DNA of 16,936 nucleotides from JAYPEY01 sp047618185 (GTDB lineage Bacteria; Verrucomicrobiota; Verrucomicrobiia; Limisphaerales; JAYPEY01): assembly GCA_047618185.1 (NCBI GenBank), contig JBLHKZ010000112.1, positions 1 to 16,936 of the forward strand, given 5' to 3'. A program made the position numbers and the translations under genes. A model generated the notes under the pieces. The model did no database searches and was not told the DNA's origin. It saw only the letters and a program-made list of their open reading frames with translations. Shown one piece after another: positions 1 through 8,555 of this stretch; position 1 is the first letter of the stretch; the number at the start of each line of letters is the position of its first letter.

Positions 1-67
1 GGGCTCTTGCCGCTGCGTCGGGGACAGGCTGCTCGACAAGGGCCGGGCGCGGTGGCAGTTTTTAGAC
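1..67. other. left edge upstream of larE, no gene assignable
   Basis: All three forward frames are open at the left edge, so this may be the 3' end of an upstream gene. One frame stops at TAG 63-65. Another runs into larE and stops at TAA 79-81, which would give a short overlap with larE. The larE frame itself is also open to the edge. Too little sequence is present to assign a product, and no promoter or terminator is clear. Confidence 0.3.
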
Positions 68-937
68 GTGTTATCGAGTAAACTGGAAAAACTCCGCGAG
101 CTTCTGGCCTCCTTCGATTCTTGCATGGTGGCCTATTCGGGAGGCGTCGATTCCGCTTTGCTCGCCTATCTCGCCCACAAGACGCTGGGCGACCGCGCTA
201 TCGCGGCAATCGCGGATTCGCCGAGTCTTCCCCGACGTGAATTTACCGAGGCCGTCGCTCTGGCCAATCAATTTGAATTCCCGTTGGAAATCGTGCGAAC
301 CCGGGAATTTGAGAACGAGGAATACCTTTCGAATCCGATCAATCGGTGCTTTTTCTGCAAGCATGAGCTCTTCACCGAACTGGAGCCGCTGGCCCGGGAA
401 CGCGGCTGCAAGGTGATCGCCTATGGCGAGAACGCCAGCGATATCGGGGATCATCGGCCTGGCGCGAAGGCGGCAGCGGAATTTGAAGTGCGCGCCCCTT
501 TAAAGGAGGTCGGACTGAGCAAGGACGAGATTCGGGAATTGTCCGCTCAATTTGGCCTTCCCACCGCGAGCAAGCCCCAGCTTGCCTGTCTGAGCTCTCG
601 AATTCCCTACGGCGAACGAGTGACGCCTGAAAAACTGCGAATGATCGAGGAGGCTGAGGATTTTCTGCGCGACGCTGAATTTCGCGATGTGCGGGTGCGG
701 CATCACGAAGTAAAAGGGGCCGAGGGCGAGGGCGAGGTGCGAGGTGCGAGGGGATCCATGGCGCGGATCGAGGTCGCGCCGGAAGATGTGCCGCGAATCA
801 GCTCCGCCGAAAGACGGTCCGAGATCGAGGCCGCGCTGTCAGGGATCGGTTACGCAAGCATCGAGATTGACCCGCAGGGCTATCGCCGAGGGAGCATGAA
901 CGTCGGAAAGGTCGACGCCCTCGCTCCAGCGGGATAG
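68..937 (+). CDS. larE: LarE-like ATP-dependent sulfur transferase (nickel-pincer nucleotide biosynthesis)
   Basis: A 289-residue PP-loop ATPase of the LarE family. In the known pathway LarE adenylates a carboxylate of pyridinium-3,5-biscarboxylate mononucleotide and replaces its oxygen with sulfur, on the way to the Ni-pincer cofactor made with LarB and LarC. The ATP-binding motif SGGVDS is at residues 24-29. Three cysteines, C94 and C97 (RCFFCKHE) and C174 (QLACLSSR), fit the subtype reported to use a [4Fe-4S] cluster rather than a single sacrificial cysteine. The conserved ARIEV segment near residue 232 is split from the VRVRHH segment (208-213) by a repeat-derived insertion at about 214-231. 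The GTG start at 68 puts KLEKLREL just before the PP-loop, as usual in the family; the frame is open upstream, so a longer product cannot be excluded. No Shine-Dalgarno site is visible. LarB and LarC are not in the window, so the role is inferred from sequence alone. Confidence 0.88.
   Translation: MLSSKLEKLRELLASFDSCMVAYSGGVDSALLAYLAHKTLGDRAIAAIADSPSLPRREFTEAVALANQFEFPLEIVRTREFENEEYLSNPINRCFFCKHELFTELEPLARERGCKVIAYGENASDIGDHRPGAKAAAEFEVRAPLKEVGLSKDEIRELSAQFGLPTASKPQLACLSSRIPYGERVTPEKLRMIEEAEDFLRDAEFRDVRVRHHEVKGAEGEGEVRGARGSMARIEVAPEDVPRISSAERRSEIEAALSGIGYASIEIDPQGYRRGSMNVGKVDALAPAG
724..749 (+). repeat. short tandem repeat inside larE
   Basis: Two GGGCGA units (724-735) are followed by two GGTGCGA units (736-749) and a trailing GGGG. 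The run changes from hexamers to heptamers. Together with flanking bases it encodes a Gly/Glu/Arg/Ala-rich insertion between two conserved LarE segments and keeps the reading frame. Confidence 0.8.
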
Positions 938-1112
938 AGGAGTTCCGTTTGTCCCGTATTTGGATCGAGCCACGTTCTTGGGAGATGTGGGCCGAATGTC
1001 CAGTTCCGTGCATTGGCGGACGCAAATGCCTTCCAAAGGATTTGCTTGGGTTTCCCTTGCTCCGATGACAACTTTGCGAGGGTTTCGGTTTTTGATAGAA
1101 ATCTCACAACGT

Positions 1113-2381
1113 ATGGCACAATTCAGTTACAGGGCGCGCCGCAAGGATGGACAGGTCGTTCAGGGCGTTATCGACGTATCGGATCGCGCGGCTGCGCTGG
1201 CGCAGGTGGAGCGAATGGGGCTGTTTCCGGTCGCGGTCGAAATCGCCCGGGGCGGAGCGGCTTTAGTCGCGCGTGAAGAGGGCTCCGCGAGCGGCGGTTC
1301 GTCGTTGCTTCCCGTCGCCCTCAAGCAGCTGCTGAACAAGCAGCGCAAGCCCAAGCTGCAGGAATTGGCGACCTTTATGCGGCAAATGGCAAACCTGCTG
1401 CACGCGGGCATGCCGCTGACCGCCGCGCTCAATAGCATGTCGGGACTCGACAGCAGGGGCATTCCCAAGTCCGTGAGCGTCCGGCTGAAGCAGGAAGTCA
1501 TGGAGGGGCGCAGCCTTTCGGGCGCGATGGCTCTGCAGCCGATTGTATTTACCGGCCTCTGTGTGAATATGGTCCAGGCTGGCGAGCAAAGTGGGGCGTT
1601 GGAAAACGTTCTGCGCCGACTGGCGAGCCACTTCGAGCGTTTCGCCGAGGTTCAATCGAAATTTATTTCCGCCCTGATTTATCCCGCGATGGTGATGGCC
1701 GTCGGCGTGATTATCATCATCGTTTTCATGACCGTAATGTTGCCGAAATTCCTGGAGATTTTCTCCGGAATGGACGCGGAATTGCCGCCCGCGACAAAGT
1801 TTCTGATGGATATCAGCAATCTGTTTACGGGCTATTGGTGGCTGCTCGCGGCAATTGTCGTTTCCATCGTGACGGTCTTCAAGCGGTACCAATCCTCAGA
1901 ACGCGGGCGGCGAGTAGTGGACCGTTGGAAGATGAGGGCGCCGATTGTTGGCAAGGTTGTCCGCCTGAACATGTTCGGACAGTTTTGTCGGACCCTGGGC
2001 ACGTTGCTGCAGAATGGCGTGCCCGTGCTGACCGCCCTGAAAATCACGGAGGACATCATGCCCAACGCGGTGATTAAGGACGCGCTTTCCGTCACGCGAG
2101 ACGCTGTGACCGACGGCAAGTCGATTGGCGAGCCGCTGGCCCGCAGTCGGGTGTTTCCGCAGTTAATGATCGATTTGTTGAAGATTGGGGAGGAAACGGG
2201 CGATGTGCCCGGAGCGTTGAACAATCTTGCCGACACCTACGAGAGTGACCTTGAAATCGGGTTGCGAGTAATGACGAATCTGATCGAGCCGTTGATGATC
2301 ATCGTCATCGCGATGTTCGTCGGCTTCTTGATGTATGCCGTGCTCTCGGCGATGTTTGGCATGATCAACAGCATCAATTAA
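1113..2381 (+). CDS. gspF: GspF/PilC-like inner-membrane platform protein
   Basis: A 422-residue polytopic protein of the type II secretion / type IV pilus platform family. It sits in the inner membrane, links the assembly ATPase to the growing pseudopilus and helps extract pilin subunits from the membrane. Two tandem T2SSF domains are visible (about 83-205 and 285-407), each with its hallmark: QAGEQSGALENVLRRLA (155-171) and KIGEETGDVPGALNNLA (357-373). Membrane segments lie near 188-210, 241-257 and 389-416. The N-terminus MAQFSYRARRKDGQVVQG matches the family start, so ATG 1113 is chosen; an in-frame TTG at 960 would add 51 residues unlike any family member. No Shine-Dalgarno site precedes the ATG. 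In the 175 nt after larE I see no convincing promoter. gspH follows after 2 nt, so this is the first gene of a pseudopilin operon. A pilus (PilC) role is possible, but the H-I-J-K neighbours favour type II secretion. Confidence 0.9.
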   Translation: MAQFSYRARRKDGQVVQGVIDVSDRAAALAQVERMGLFPVAVEIARGGAALVAREEGSASGGSSLLPVALKQLLNKQRKPKLQELATFMRQMANLLHAGMPLTAALNSMSGLDSRGIPKSVSVRLKQEVMEGRSLSGAMALQPIVFTGLCVNMVQAGEQSGALENVLRRLASHFERFAEVQSKFISALIYPAMVMAVGVIIIIVFMTVMLPKFLEIFSGMDAELPPATKFLMDISNLFTGYWWLLAAIVVSIVTVFKRYQSSERGRRVVDRWKMRAPIVGKVVRLNMFGQFCRTLGTLLQNGVPVLTALKITEDIMPNAVIKDALSVTRDAVTDGKSIGEPLARSRVFPQLMIDLLKIGEETGDVPGALNNLADTYESDLEIGLRVMTNLIEPLMIIVIAMFVGFLMYAVLSAMFGMINSIN

Positions 2382-2383
2382 TC

Positions 2384-2947
2384 ATGAAAACAGCGATTGG
2401 AACGCTCAAGCGTCGCGCGGGCCGCCAGGCCTTCACGCTGATTGAGATGCTGATGGTGCTGGGCTTGATCGCCGTTTTCTTCTTTGCGATCGCAATTCCG
2501 GTGTTTGCCAATCGTGACAAGGACAAAGGAGTGATGCGCCAGGCCGTGTTGGACATCCAAACCGGCCTCAAGAACACCCGCTCACAGGCGATCCTGAATC
2601 AGGCTCCCATGGATTTCGTGATCGCGGCGGAATCTGGCGCGATGTCCGTGCAGAAGGCCAGTAATCGTGGGACGATCGAGCCGCCGCCTGGCCAGGCCGA
2701 ACGGCAAGTCAGCTCCTGGGGTGATTTTGATTTCAAGGCCACCTTGCCCGATGCCACGGTAGTGGGGCTGGACCTGATGGAGGTGAACTTTATCAGTGTG
2801 ATGGACGCGAGCGAAGTTCGAGTGCGATTCTACCCAAACGGAACGTGCGATGAATTTCAAATGATCATGCGCTCGTCCATCGGCGACATCCGGCGGATTT
2901 CACTCGAAGTGACGACGGGATTGGTTTCAGTGGAGCGCCTGCGATGA
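2384..2947 (+). CDS. gspH: GspH-like minor pseudopilin
   Basis: A 187-residue class III-signal protein. A basic leader of 16 residues is followed by FTLIE (F17-E21) and a hydrophobic helix to about residue 42, so prepilin peptidase should cut between A16 and F17 and methylate F17. E21 is the conserved mature Glu5. The -1 residue is Ala rather than the usual Gly. The rest is a soluble globular domain without recognisable motifs. GspH is inferred from length, position (after F, directly before an I-like gene) and the family order H-I-J-K; a GspG-like major pseudopilin is less likely because the usual GspG body sequence is not recognisable. It starts 2 nt after the gspF stop and overlaps gspI by 4 nt (ATGA), suggesting translational coupling. 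No Shine-Dalgarno site is visible. Confidence 0.75.
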   Translation: MKTAIGTLKRRAGRQAFTLIEMLMVLGLIAVFFFAIAIPVFANRDKDKGVMRQAVLDIQTGLKNTRSQAILNQAPMDFVIAAESGAMSVQKASNRGTIEPPPGQAERQVSSWGDFDFKATLPDATVVGLDLMEVNFISVMDASEVRVRFYPNGTCDEFQMIMRSSIGDIRRISLEVTTGLVSVERLR

Positions 2948-3387
2948 AGATTCAACAAAAACAGAAGTCCGCGGCGTTCACGCTGATGGAAGTCATGTTT
3001 GCCATGGCGATCTTCTCCATGGCGATCTTTGCCATCCTGGAGCTGTCCACGAGGAGCCTGAAAATTGCGGAATCGTTGCAGCGGTCCTTCGCGGATCCGG
3101 CGATGATTGCGGCGGAGTATTCGACCCAGGTTGAATTGGAGGAAGGCTCCACTTCCGGCGATTTCGGGGACACTTATCCTAACGCCAATTGGGAATCCAT
3201 CGTCACGGAAGTGACCGACGATTTCTCCGGCGACGCCACCGGTCTATATCAGGTTGATATTCGAGTCTTCGAACGAGTGGGCCGATCGAGGGTCGCGACG
3301 GATCTGACAATCGTCCTTTTTCGGCCGCCCCAGAGCGGCGGCAGCGGGGCTGGGACCGGATTGTCCCCGAATCTTATTGACCGCTGA
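2944..3387 (+). CDS. gspI: GspI-like minor pseudopilin
   Basis: A 147-residue pseudopilin with leader MKIQQKQKSAA and mature N-terminus FTLMEVMFAMAIF. Predicted prepilin peptidase cleavage is between A11 and F12, and E16 is the conserved mature Glu5. The run 'EVMFAMAIFSMAIFAILEL' closely resembles GspI helices. In characterised systems GspI binds GspJ and GspK to form the tip complex that starts pseudopilus assembly. The start codon overlaps the gspH stop (ATGA at 2944-2947), and GGAG at 2932-2935 gives this gene the only clear Shine-Dalgarno site in the window. The C-terminus is Gly/Ser-rich (about 130-140). The -1 position is Ala, as in the preceding pseudopilin. Confidence 0.82.
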   Translation: MKIQQKQKSAAFTLMEVMFAMAIFSMAIFAILELSTRSLKIAESLQRSFADPAMIAAEYSTQVELEEGSTSGDFGDTYPNANWESIVTEVTDDFSGDATGLYQVDIRVFERVGRSRVATDLTIVLFRPPQSGGSGAGTGLSPNLIDR

Positions 3388-3393
3388 AAAATC

Positions 3394-4407
3394 ATGAAAT
3401 TTCAACCAAAGCGACAGTCGACAGCAGGATTTACGATGGTCGAAATCCTGGTCGCCATTGCCATTTTTTCGGGCGTCCTGCTTGCGATTTACGCCAGTTG
3501 GACGGCCATCCTCAAGAGTCGTGAAATTGGCGAGCGAGCCGCCGTGGAGGCGCAGCGAAAACGCATCGCCGCTCAGGCTGTCGAGCAGGCGCTGTCGTCG
3601 ATGGTGATGTTCGGTGAGAACATTCCCTTCTATGCGTTCGAAACGGACACTTCGGGCGAATTTGCGGAGATGAGCTTTGTCGCTCGATTGCCCGAATCCT
3701 TTCCGGGAAGCGGGCTCTTTCCCGGGCAGCCGCTGCGTCGGGTCTCGTTCTTCGTGGAAAAAGGTGAGGCACGGAATATGCAACTCGTGATGACGCAAGC
3801 GCCGGTGTTGCAAGTGCGGGAAGATAACGAAGAGCCCTATACGATCGTGCTGGCGAAGGACTTGAATCAGTTTCATCTGGAGTTTTTCGATCCTGAAACC
3901 GAGGAGCTGGTGGATGAGTGGGGTTTGACGAATCAGATTCCGCCTCTGGTGCGGGCGAGGCTGGGGTTCGGCGCGCTTCGCCGTGGCGGAAGACCTCCGC
4001 CGAATTCGGTCGTGGAAGTCACCGTGGCGGTCCCATCGATTGTGATTCCACGGGAATACCAGATACCCAGTAATCGTGGAATGGCGGGTCTGAACAACCT
4101 CCAGGCGAGAAACGCCAACGCGTTGAATCAGGGGGCGACGGGAGGTGGATTTCGCGGCGGGCAAGCCGGGCAAGGCGGGCAAAACGGACGCTTTCCTTCG
4201 CAGAACCCGGGATTTAGTCGAGGAGGCGGCCGTTTTCTCGATCCCAGTCAAATGAACTTTGGCGGGAATGGCGGCGTGCAGGGGGGCGCTAACTCCGCGG
4301 CGCAGGCGGCGGGGCAAGCGGCCGCCGCCGCGCGATTTCGCGGCAACCCTTTCTCGCAGGCATTCAGGGACAGCCTGACTAATCAGACCGGCGAGGTAAA
4401 CCGGTAG
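3394..4407 (+). CDS. gspJ: GspJ-like minor pseudopilin with Gly/Gln/Asn-rich C-terminal tail
   Basis: A 337-residue pseudopilin. Leader MKFQPKRQSTAG is cut before F13; the mature start FTMVEILVAIAIFSGVLLAIY has the conserved Glu5 (E17). Residues about 40-220 form the globular GspJ-type domain, including an RRVSFFVEKGE strand region (115-125). Known GspJ proteins are near 200 residues and end about there. This one adds roughly 110 residues: from about 228 to 320 the chain is dominated by Gly, Gln, Asn and Ala, with scattered Arg, resembling a disordered linker. GspJ partners GspI and GspK at the pseudopilus tip. It starts 6 nt after gspI without a visible Shine-Dalgarno site. No frameshift is needed to explain the tail, since the frame stays open to a normal stop 20 nt before gspK. 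Confidence 0.82.
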   Translation: MKFQPKRQSTAGFTMVEILVAIAIFSGVLLAIYASWTAILKSREIGERAAVEAQRKRIAAQAVEQALSSMVMFGENIPFYAFETDTSGEFAEMSFVARLPESFPGSGLFPGQPLRRVSFFVEKGEARNMQLVMTQAPVLQVREDNEEPYTIVLAKDLNQFHLEFFDPETEELVDEWGLTNQIPPLVRARLGFGALRRGGRPPPNSVVEVTVAVPSIVIPREYQIPSNRGMAGLNNLQARNANALNQGATGGGFRGGQAGQGGQNGRFPSQNPGFSRGGGRFLDPSQMNFGGNGGVQGGANSAAQAAGQAAAAARFRGNPFSQAFRDSLTNQTGEVNR

Positions 4408-4427
4408 TTCAGCGGGTATTTAAACGG

Positions 4428-5540
4428 ATGAAAATGACAGGAACAGGCCGGATCGGGGCCAGGTCGGGCATCGCCCTGATCGTTGTCATGCTCGTGATTG
4501 TCGTGCTGGCAGTCCTGGCGAGCGCGTTTGCGTATTCGATGAAGGTCGAAGCGGCGCTGGCGCGAAACTCTCATACGCAAACCCAGCTCGAATGGACGGC
4601 GCGTTCCGCAGCCGAAATGGCCAGGTTTTTACTGGGGGAAACACTTAAAATTCAAAACGAGCCCTACGATGCTATGAATCAGTATTGGGCCGGCGGTCCC
4701 ATGGGTACAAACGACGCCATTCTGGCCGTGCCGCAACCAGCTCGTTTTGATCAACCTCTCGAACCTCAGCACCCGCTGGGCGTCGCGTTGTTTGACTACA
4801 AGATTGAGGACCTTGAGCGGTTCTACAATGTGAATATCGCGGATGATTTTGCCTTGCGACAGGCGTTGATTGTCATGCAGGCCGAGGATGTCGATGGCGA
4901 CATGATCATCGATTCCATCCTCGACTGGATTGATCCGGACGACGCAACCCACATGAGCGGCAACGAATCCGAATACTACGAACGCCTGGACCCGCCCTAT
5001 ATGGCGAAGAATGGCCCGATCGACGATATGACGGAGTTGTTGTTGATCCGAGGAATCACGCCTGAACTTTTTTGGGGACCGGATGTCGGAAAATACCGAT
5101 CATCCGCGATCTACGAACAGGCCAGAACGCGTTTCTACGACGGCGAGGAGATCACCTATCCAAATGGTTTCGCGAACTTGTTCACCGCGATTTCAGCCAG
5201 TTTTGTGAATGTAAACACGGCCGCCTCAGAGGTGTTTCAGCTGGTTCCCGGCGTGGATGAAAATATGGCCAGCGCGATCATAATGAACCGCTCGGGGCCG
5301 GATGGAATCGAAGGCACGGAACAGGACATCCCCTTTCGAAGCGTTGGTGAACTCGCGACGGTGACCGGATTGCCTCCGCAAGTCGCGGGCGCTCTTGGAC
5401 GGGTTTTCTCGGTCCGTAGCGCGACGTTTCGCGTGACGATCAAGGTTGCCAAGGGAGAGCACGTGGGCACGTGGATCGCCGTGATTCGTCGTGACAGCCC
5501 CACCGACGTGAAAATCCTAACCTTCTACCGCGAGTCATAG
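4428..5540 (+). CDS. gspK: GspK-like pseudopilin tip protein
   Basis: A 370-residue protein with a short leader ending SG (G14) and mature start IALIVVMLVIVVLAVLASAFA. As is typical of GspK, mature position 5 is not Glu (V19). GspK hallmarks follow: DVDGDMIIDSILDWIDPDD (154-172), the acidic YYERLDPPY...NGPIDD stretch (183-200) with MTELLLIRGIT, then a helix-hairpin-helix-like segment NVNTAASEVFQLVPGV (261-276) leading to PFRSVGEL (302-309). In known systems GspK caps the GspI-GspJ pair at the pseudopilus tip, and the acidic region binds calcium. It is the last gsp gene here; 26 nt separate it from bioD with no terminator between. GspL and GspM, which usually come next, are absent from this position. 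Confidence 0.88.
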   Translation: MKMTGTGRIGARSGIALIVVMLVIVVLAVLASAFAYSMKVEAALARNSHTQTQLEWTARSAAEMARFLLGETLKIQNEPYDAMNQYWAGGPMGTNDAILAVPQPARFDQPLEPQHPLGVALFDYKIEDLERFYNVNIADDFALRQALIVMQAEDVDGDMIIDSILDWIDPDDATHMSGNESEYYERLDPPYMAKNGPIDDMTELLLIRGITPELFWGPDVGKYRSSAIYEQARTRFYDGEEITYPNGFANLFTAISASFVNVNTAASEVFQLVPGVDENMASAIIMNRSGPDGIEGTEQDIPFRSVGELATVTGLPPQVAGALGRVFSVRSATFRVTIKVAKGEHVGTWIAVIRRDSPTDVKILTFYRES

Positions 5541-5566
5541 ATCGCGGCTCCACGATTGATCACGCG

Positions 5567-6316
5567 TTGAAAAACGTTCTCTTTATCACAGGAACCGGTA
5601 CCAACGTCGGAAAGACGATGTTGACGGCCTTGTTGCTTCGGCATTTACGGGAGAATGGCCAAAAGGCGCTGGCTATGAAGCCATTCTGCTCAGGGAGTCG
5701 CGCCGATCTTCGGATTCTGAGCGCCCTTCAGGATCACGAGCTGCCCGAACGATTGCTGAACCCCTTCTATTTCCCGAAACCAGTTGCCCCTGCGGCCTGT
5801 GACACGGGAGTGAAGATCACCTTGAAAGACGCTGTGGCGCGGATCGCCGAAGCCAAACGCTGCTGTGATCTCCTGCTCGTGGAAGGCGCGGGAGGTTTAA
5901 TGGTCCCTATCGGTGAGGACTGGTGTGTGATCGATCTTGTCGCGGAGTTGAAATGTCCGGTCGTAATTGTCTCCCCGAATCGTCTGGGAACACTCAATCA
6001 CACACTCCTGACGGTGGATGCCTTGCATCGTCGGCGAATTCGGAGGCAAATGGCGGTTATGATGAACCAACCTCGTCCGGATGCATCCGCGTCGACGAAT
6101 ATGCAAATTCTCCAGCAAAAGCACCCCTTATTGGAAGCCTTACGCTTGCCATATCTCGGAAAAAAAGCCGCCCAAATCGGCGAGTTAAAAAAAAATGCAA
6201 GAAAACTCAAAAAAGCTATTGCACTCGTTACGGGTTTTGCTACCTTCTGCGCTCCTTCGACGACGGGACAGCAAACCGCTCCAAGAAAAGTTACTTTTTC
6301 GAAAGAAACATTTTGA
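5567..6316 (+). CDS. bioD: BioD-like ATP-dependent dethiobiotin synthetase
   Basis: A 249-residue P-loop protein of the BioD family, which closes the ureido ring of dethiobiotin from diaminopelargonate, CO2 and ATP in biotin synthesis. Visible motifs are the P-loop GTGTNVGKT (9-17), the substrate/phosphate lysine in MKPFCSG (K38), D47 as the likely metal aspartate, and VEGAGGLMVPIG (105-116). The usual P-loop is GTDTxVGKT; here Asp is replaced by Gly. The C-terminus runs about 20-30 residues beyond the usual 225 or so, and its last part is Lys/Thr/Ser-rich and AT-rich in DNA because it overlaps the upstream region of the rRNA promoter. The start is TTG; no in-frame ATG lies before the P-loop and no Shine-Dalgarno site is seen. 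No other bio gene is in the window. It may be co-transcribed with gspF-K, but a functional link is not implied. Confidence 0.8.
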   Translation: MKNVLFITGTGTNVGKTMLTALLLRHLRENGQKALAMKPFCSGSRADLRILSALQDHELPERLLNPFYFPKPVAPAACDTGVKITLKDAVARIAEAKRCCDLLLVEGAGGLMVPIGEDWCVIDLVAELKCPVVIVSPNRLGTLNHTLLTVDALHRRRIRRQMAVMMNQPRPDASASTNMQILQQKHPLLEALRLPYLGKKAAQIGELKKNARKLKKAIALVTGFATFCAPSTTGQQTAPRKVTFSKETF

Positions 6317-6342
6317 CAGAGCCTACCGAAATTCGGTAATGT
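6281..6342 (+). promoter_or_regulatory. probable rRNA operon promoter (AT-rich upstream element, -35, -10)
   Basis: TTGACA at 6313-6318 is a perfect -35 hexamer and contains the bioD stop codon (TGA 6314-6316). GGTAAT at 6335-6340, 16 nt further on, is the best -10 (four of six matches). The 30 nt before the -35 are rich in A and T tracts, like an UP element. A perfect 7-bp inverted repeat (TACCGAA, one A, TTCGGTA; 6324-6338) lies in the spacer and covers part of the -10. Transcription start is not determined. Confidence 0.5.
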
Positions 6343-6569
6343 CCTCAGCCCCTTAACCGGGGTAGATCGGCGAAGACAGTCTTCAAACGCTGTTTTCTAA
6401 GATCGGTCCGGAAGGAAACTGCGGGTTATCCCGCCGTTCTTTGAAAATTGAATTGTGCGATAAGTAGAGCCCTCGAGGCGCATTCAACGTTAGTTGTGGA
6501 TGCGTCGCGAGTTTAACCAGAAAGCCTTAATTGCCGGCCTCGGTCGGCAAAGGAATTAAACTAACAAAT
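6343..6569 (+). promoter_or_regulatory. rRNA leader with boxA-like motif and hairpins
   Basis: Transcribed leader before 16S. It has a GCGGG/CCCGC hairpin (6421-6434), then GTTCTTTGAAAA (6436-6447), which resembles the boxA antitermination signal of rRNA operons (B. subtilis type). A second hairpin, TTGCCG...CGGCAA, lies at about 6531-6550. The 5' arm of the 16S processing stem starts inside the boxA-like site at 6441. No coding sequence is seen. Confidence 0.6.
6441..6470 (+). repeat. 5' arm of the 16S rRNA processing stem
   Basis: Bases 6441-6464 are the exact reverse complement of 8249-8272 (24 bp). After a one-base bulge at 6465 the pairing continues for 5 bp (6466-6470 with 8244-8248). 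Such a stem bracketing 16S is the standard RNase III substrate in precursor rRNA. Confidence 0.85.
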
Positions 6570-8356
<1,787 letters not shown>

Positions 8357-8432
8357 GGGGCTGTAGCTCAGTTGGTAGAGCGCCTGCTTTGCAAGCAGGA
8401 TGTCAGGAGTTCGAATCTCCTCAGCTCCACCA
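8357..8432 (+). tRNA. tRNA-Ala (anticodon TGC)
   Basis: A 76-nt cloverleaf: acceptor GGGGCTG pairs with CAGCTCC; D-arm has AGCTCAGTTGGTAGAGC; anticodon stem CCTGC/GCAGG encloses loop TTTGCAA with TGC; T-arm AGGAGTTCGAATCTCCT; discriminator A and encoded CCA (8430-8432). It lies 5' of tRNA-Ile in the rRNA spacer. Confidence 0.97.
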
Positions 8433-8437
8433 AAACA

Positions 8438-8514
8438 GGGCCAGTAGCTCAGTTGGTTAGAGCACGCGCCTGATAAGCGCGGGGTCGGCAGTTCGAATCT
8501 GCCCTGGCCCACCA
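8438..8514 (+). tRNA. tRNA-Ile (anticodon GAT)
   Basis: A 77-nt cloverleaf starting 5 nt after tRNA-Ala: acceptor GGGCCAG/CTGGCCC, D-arm AGCTCAGTTGGTTAGAGC, anticodon stem CGCGC/GCGCG with loop CTGATAA (GAT), T-arm with GGCAGTTCGAATCTGCC, discriminator A and encoded CCA (8512-8514). Confidence 0.97.
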
Positions 8515-8555
8515 TATATATACTGTTAACACTTTAGCCGACTTTGTCGGATATC

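Noticed and set aside
724..749. Tandem repeats in larE as a CRISPR or mobile-element trace
   Set aside because: The units are only 6-7 nt and contiguous, with no spacers or terminal inverted repeats; simple slippage explains them.
960..1112. TTG-initiated N-terminal extension of gspF
   Set aside because: The 51 extra residues do not resemble the GspF N-terminus, whereas MAQFSYRARRKDGQ at 1113 does.
3244..4317. Long minus-strand frame of 357 codons opposite gspJ
   Set aside because: It is antisense to a well-supported pseudopilin gene, is extremely Arg/His-rich and has no motif; it is a codon-bias shadow.
6349..6363. CCCC/GGGG hairpin after bioD as a terminator
   Set aside because: No T-run follows, and it lies within the probable rRNA leader downstream of the promoter.
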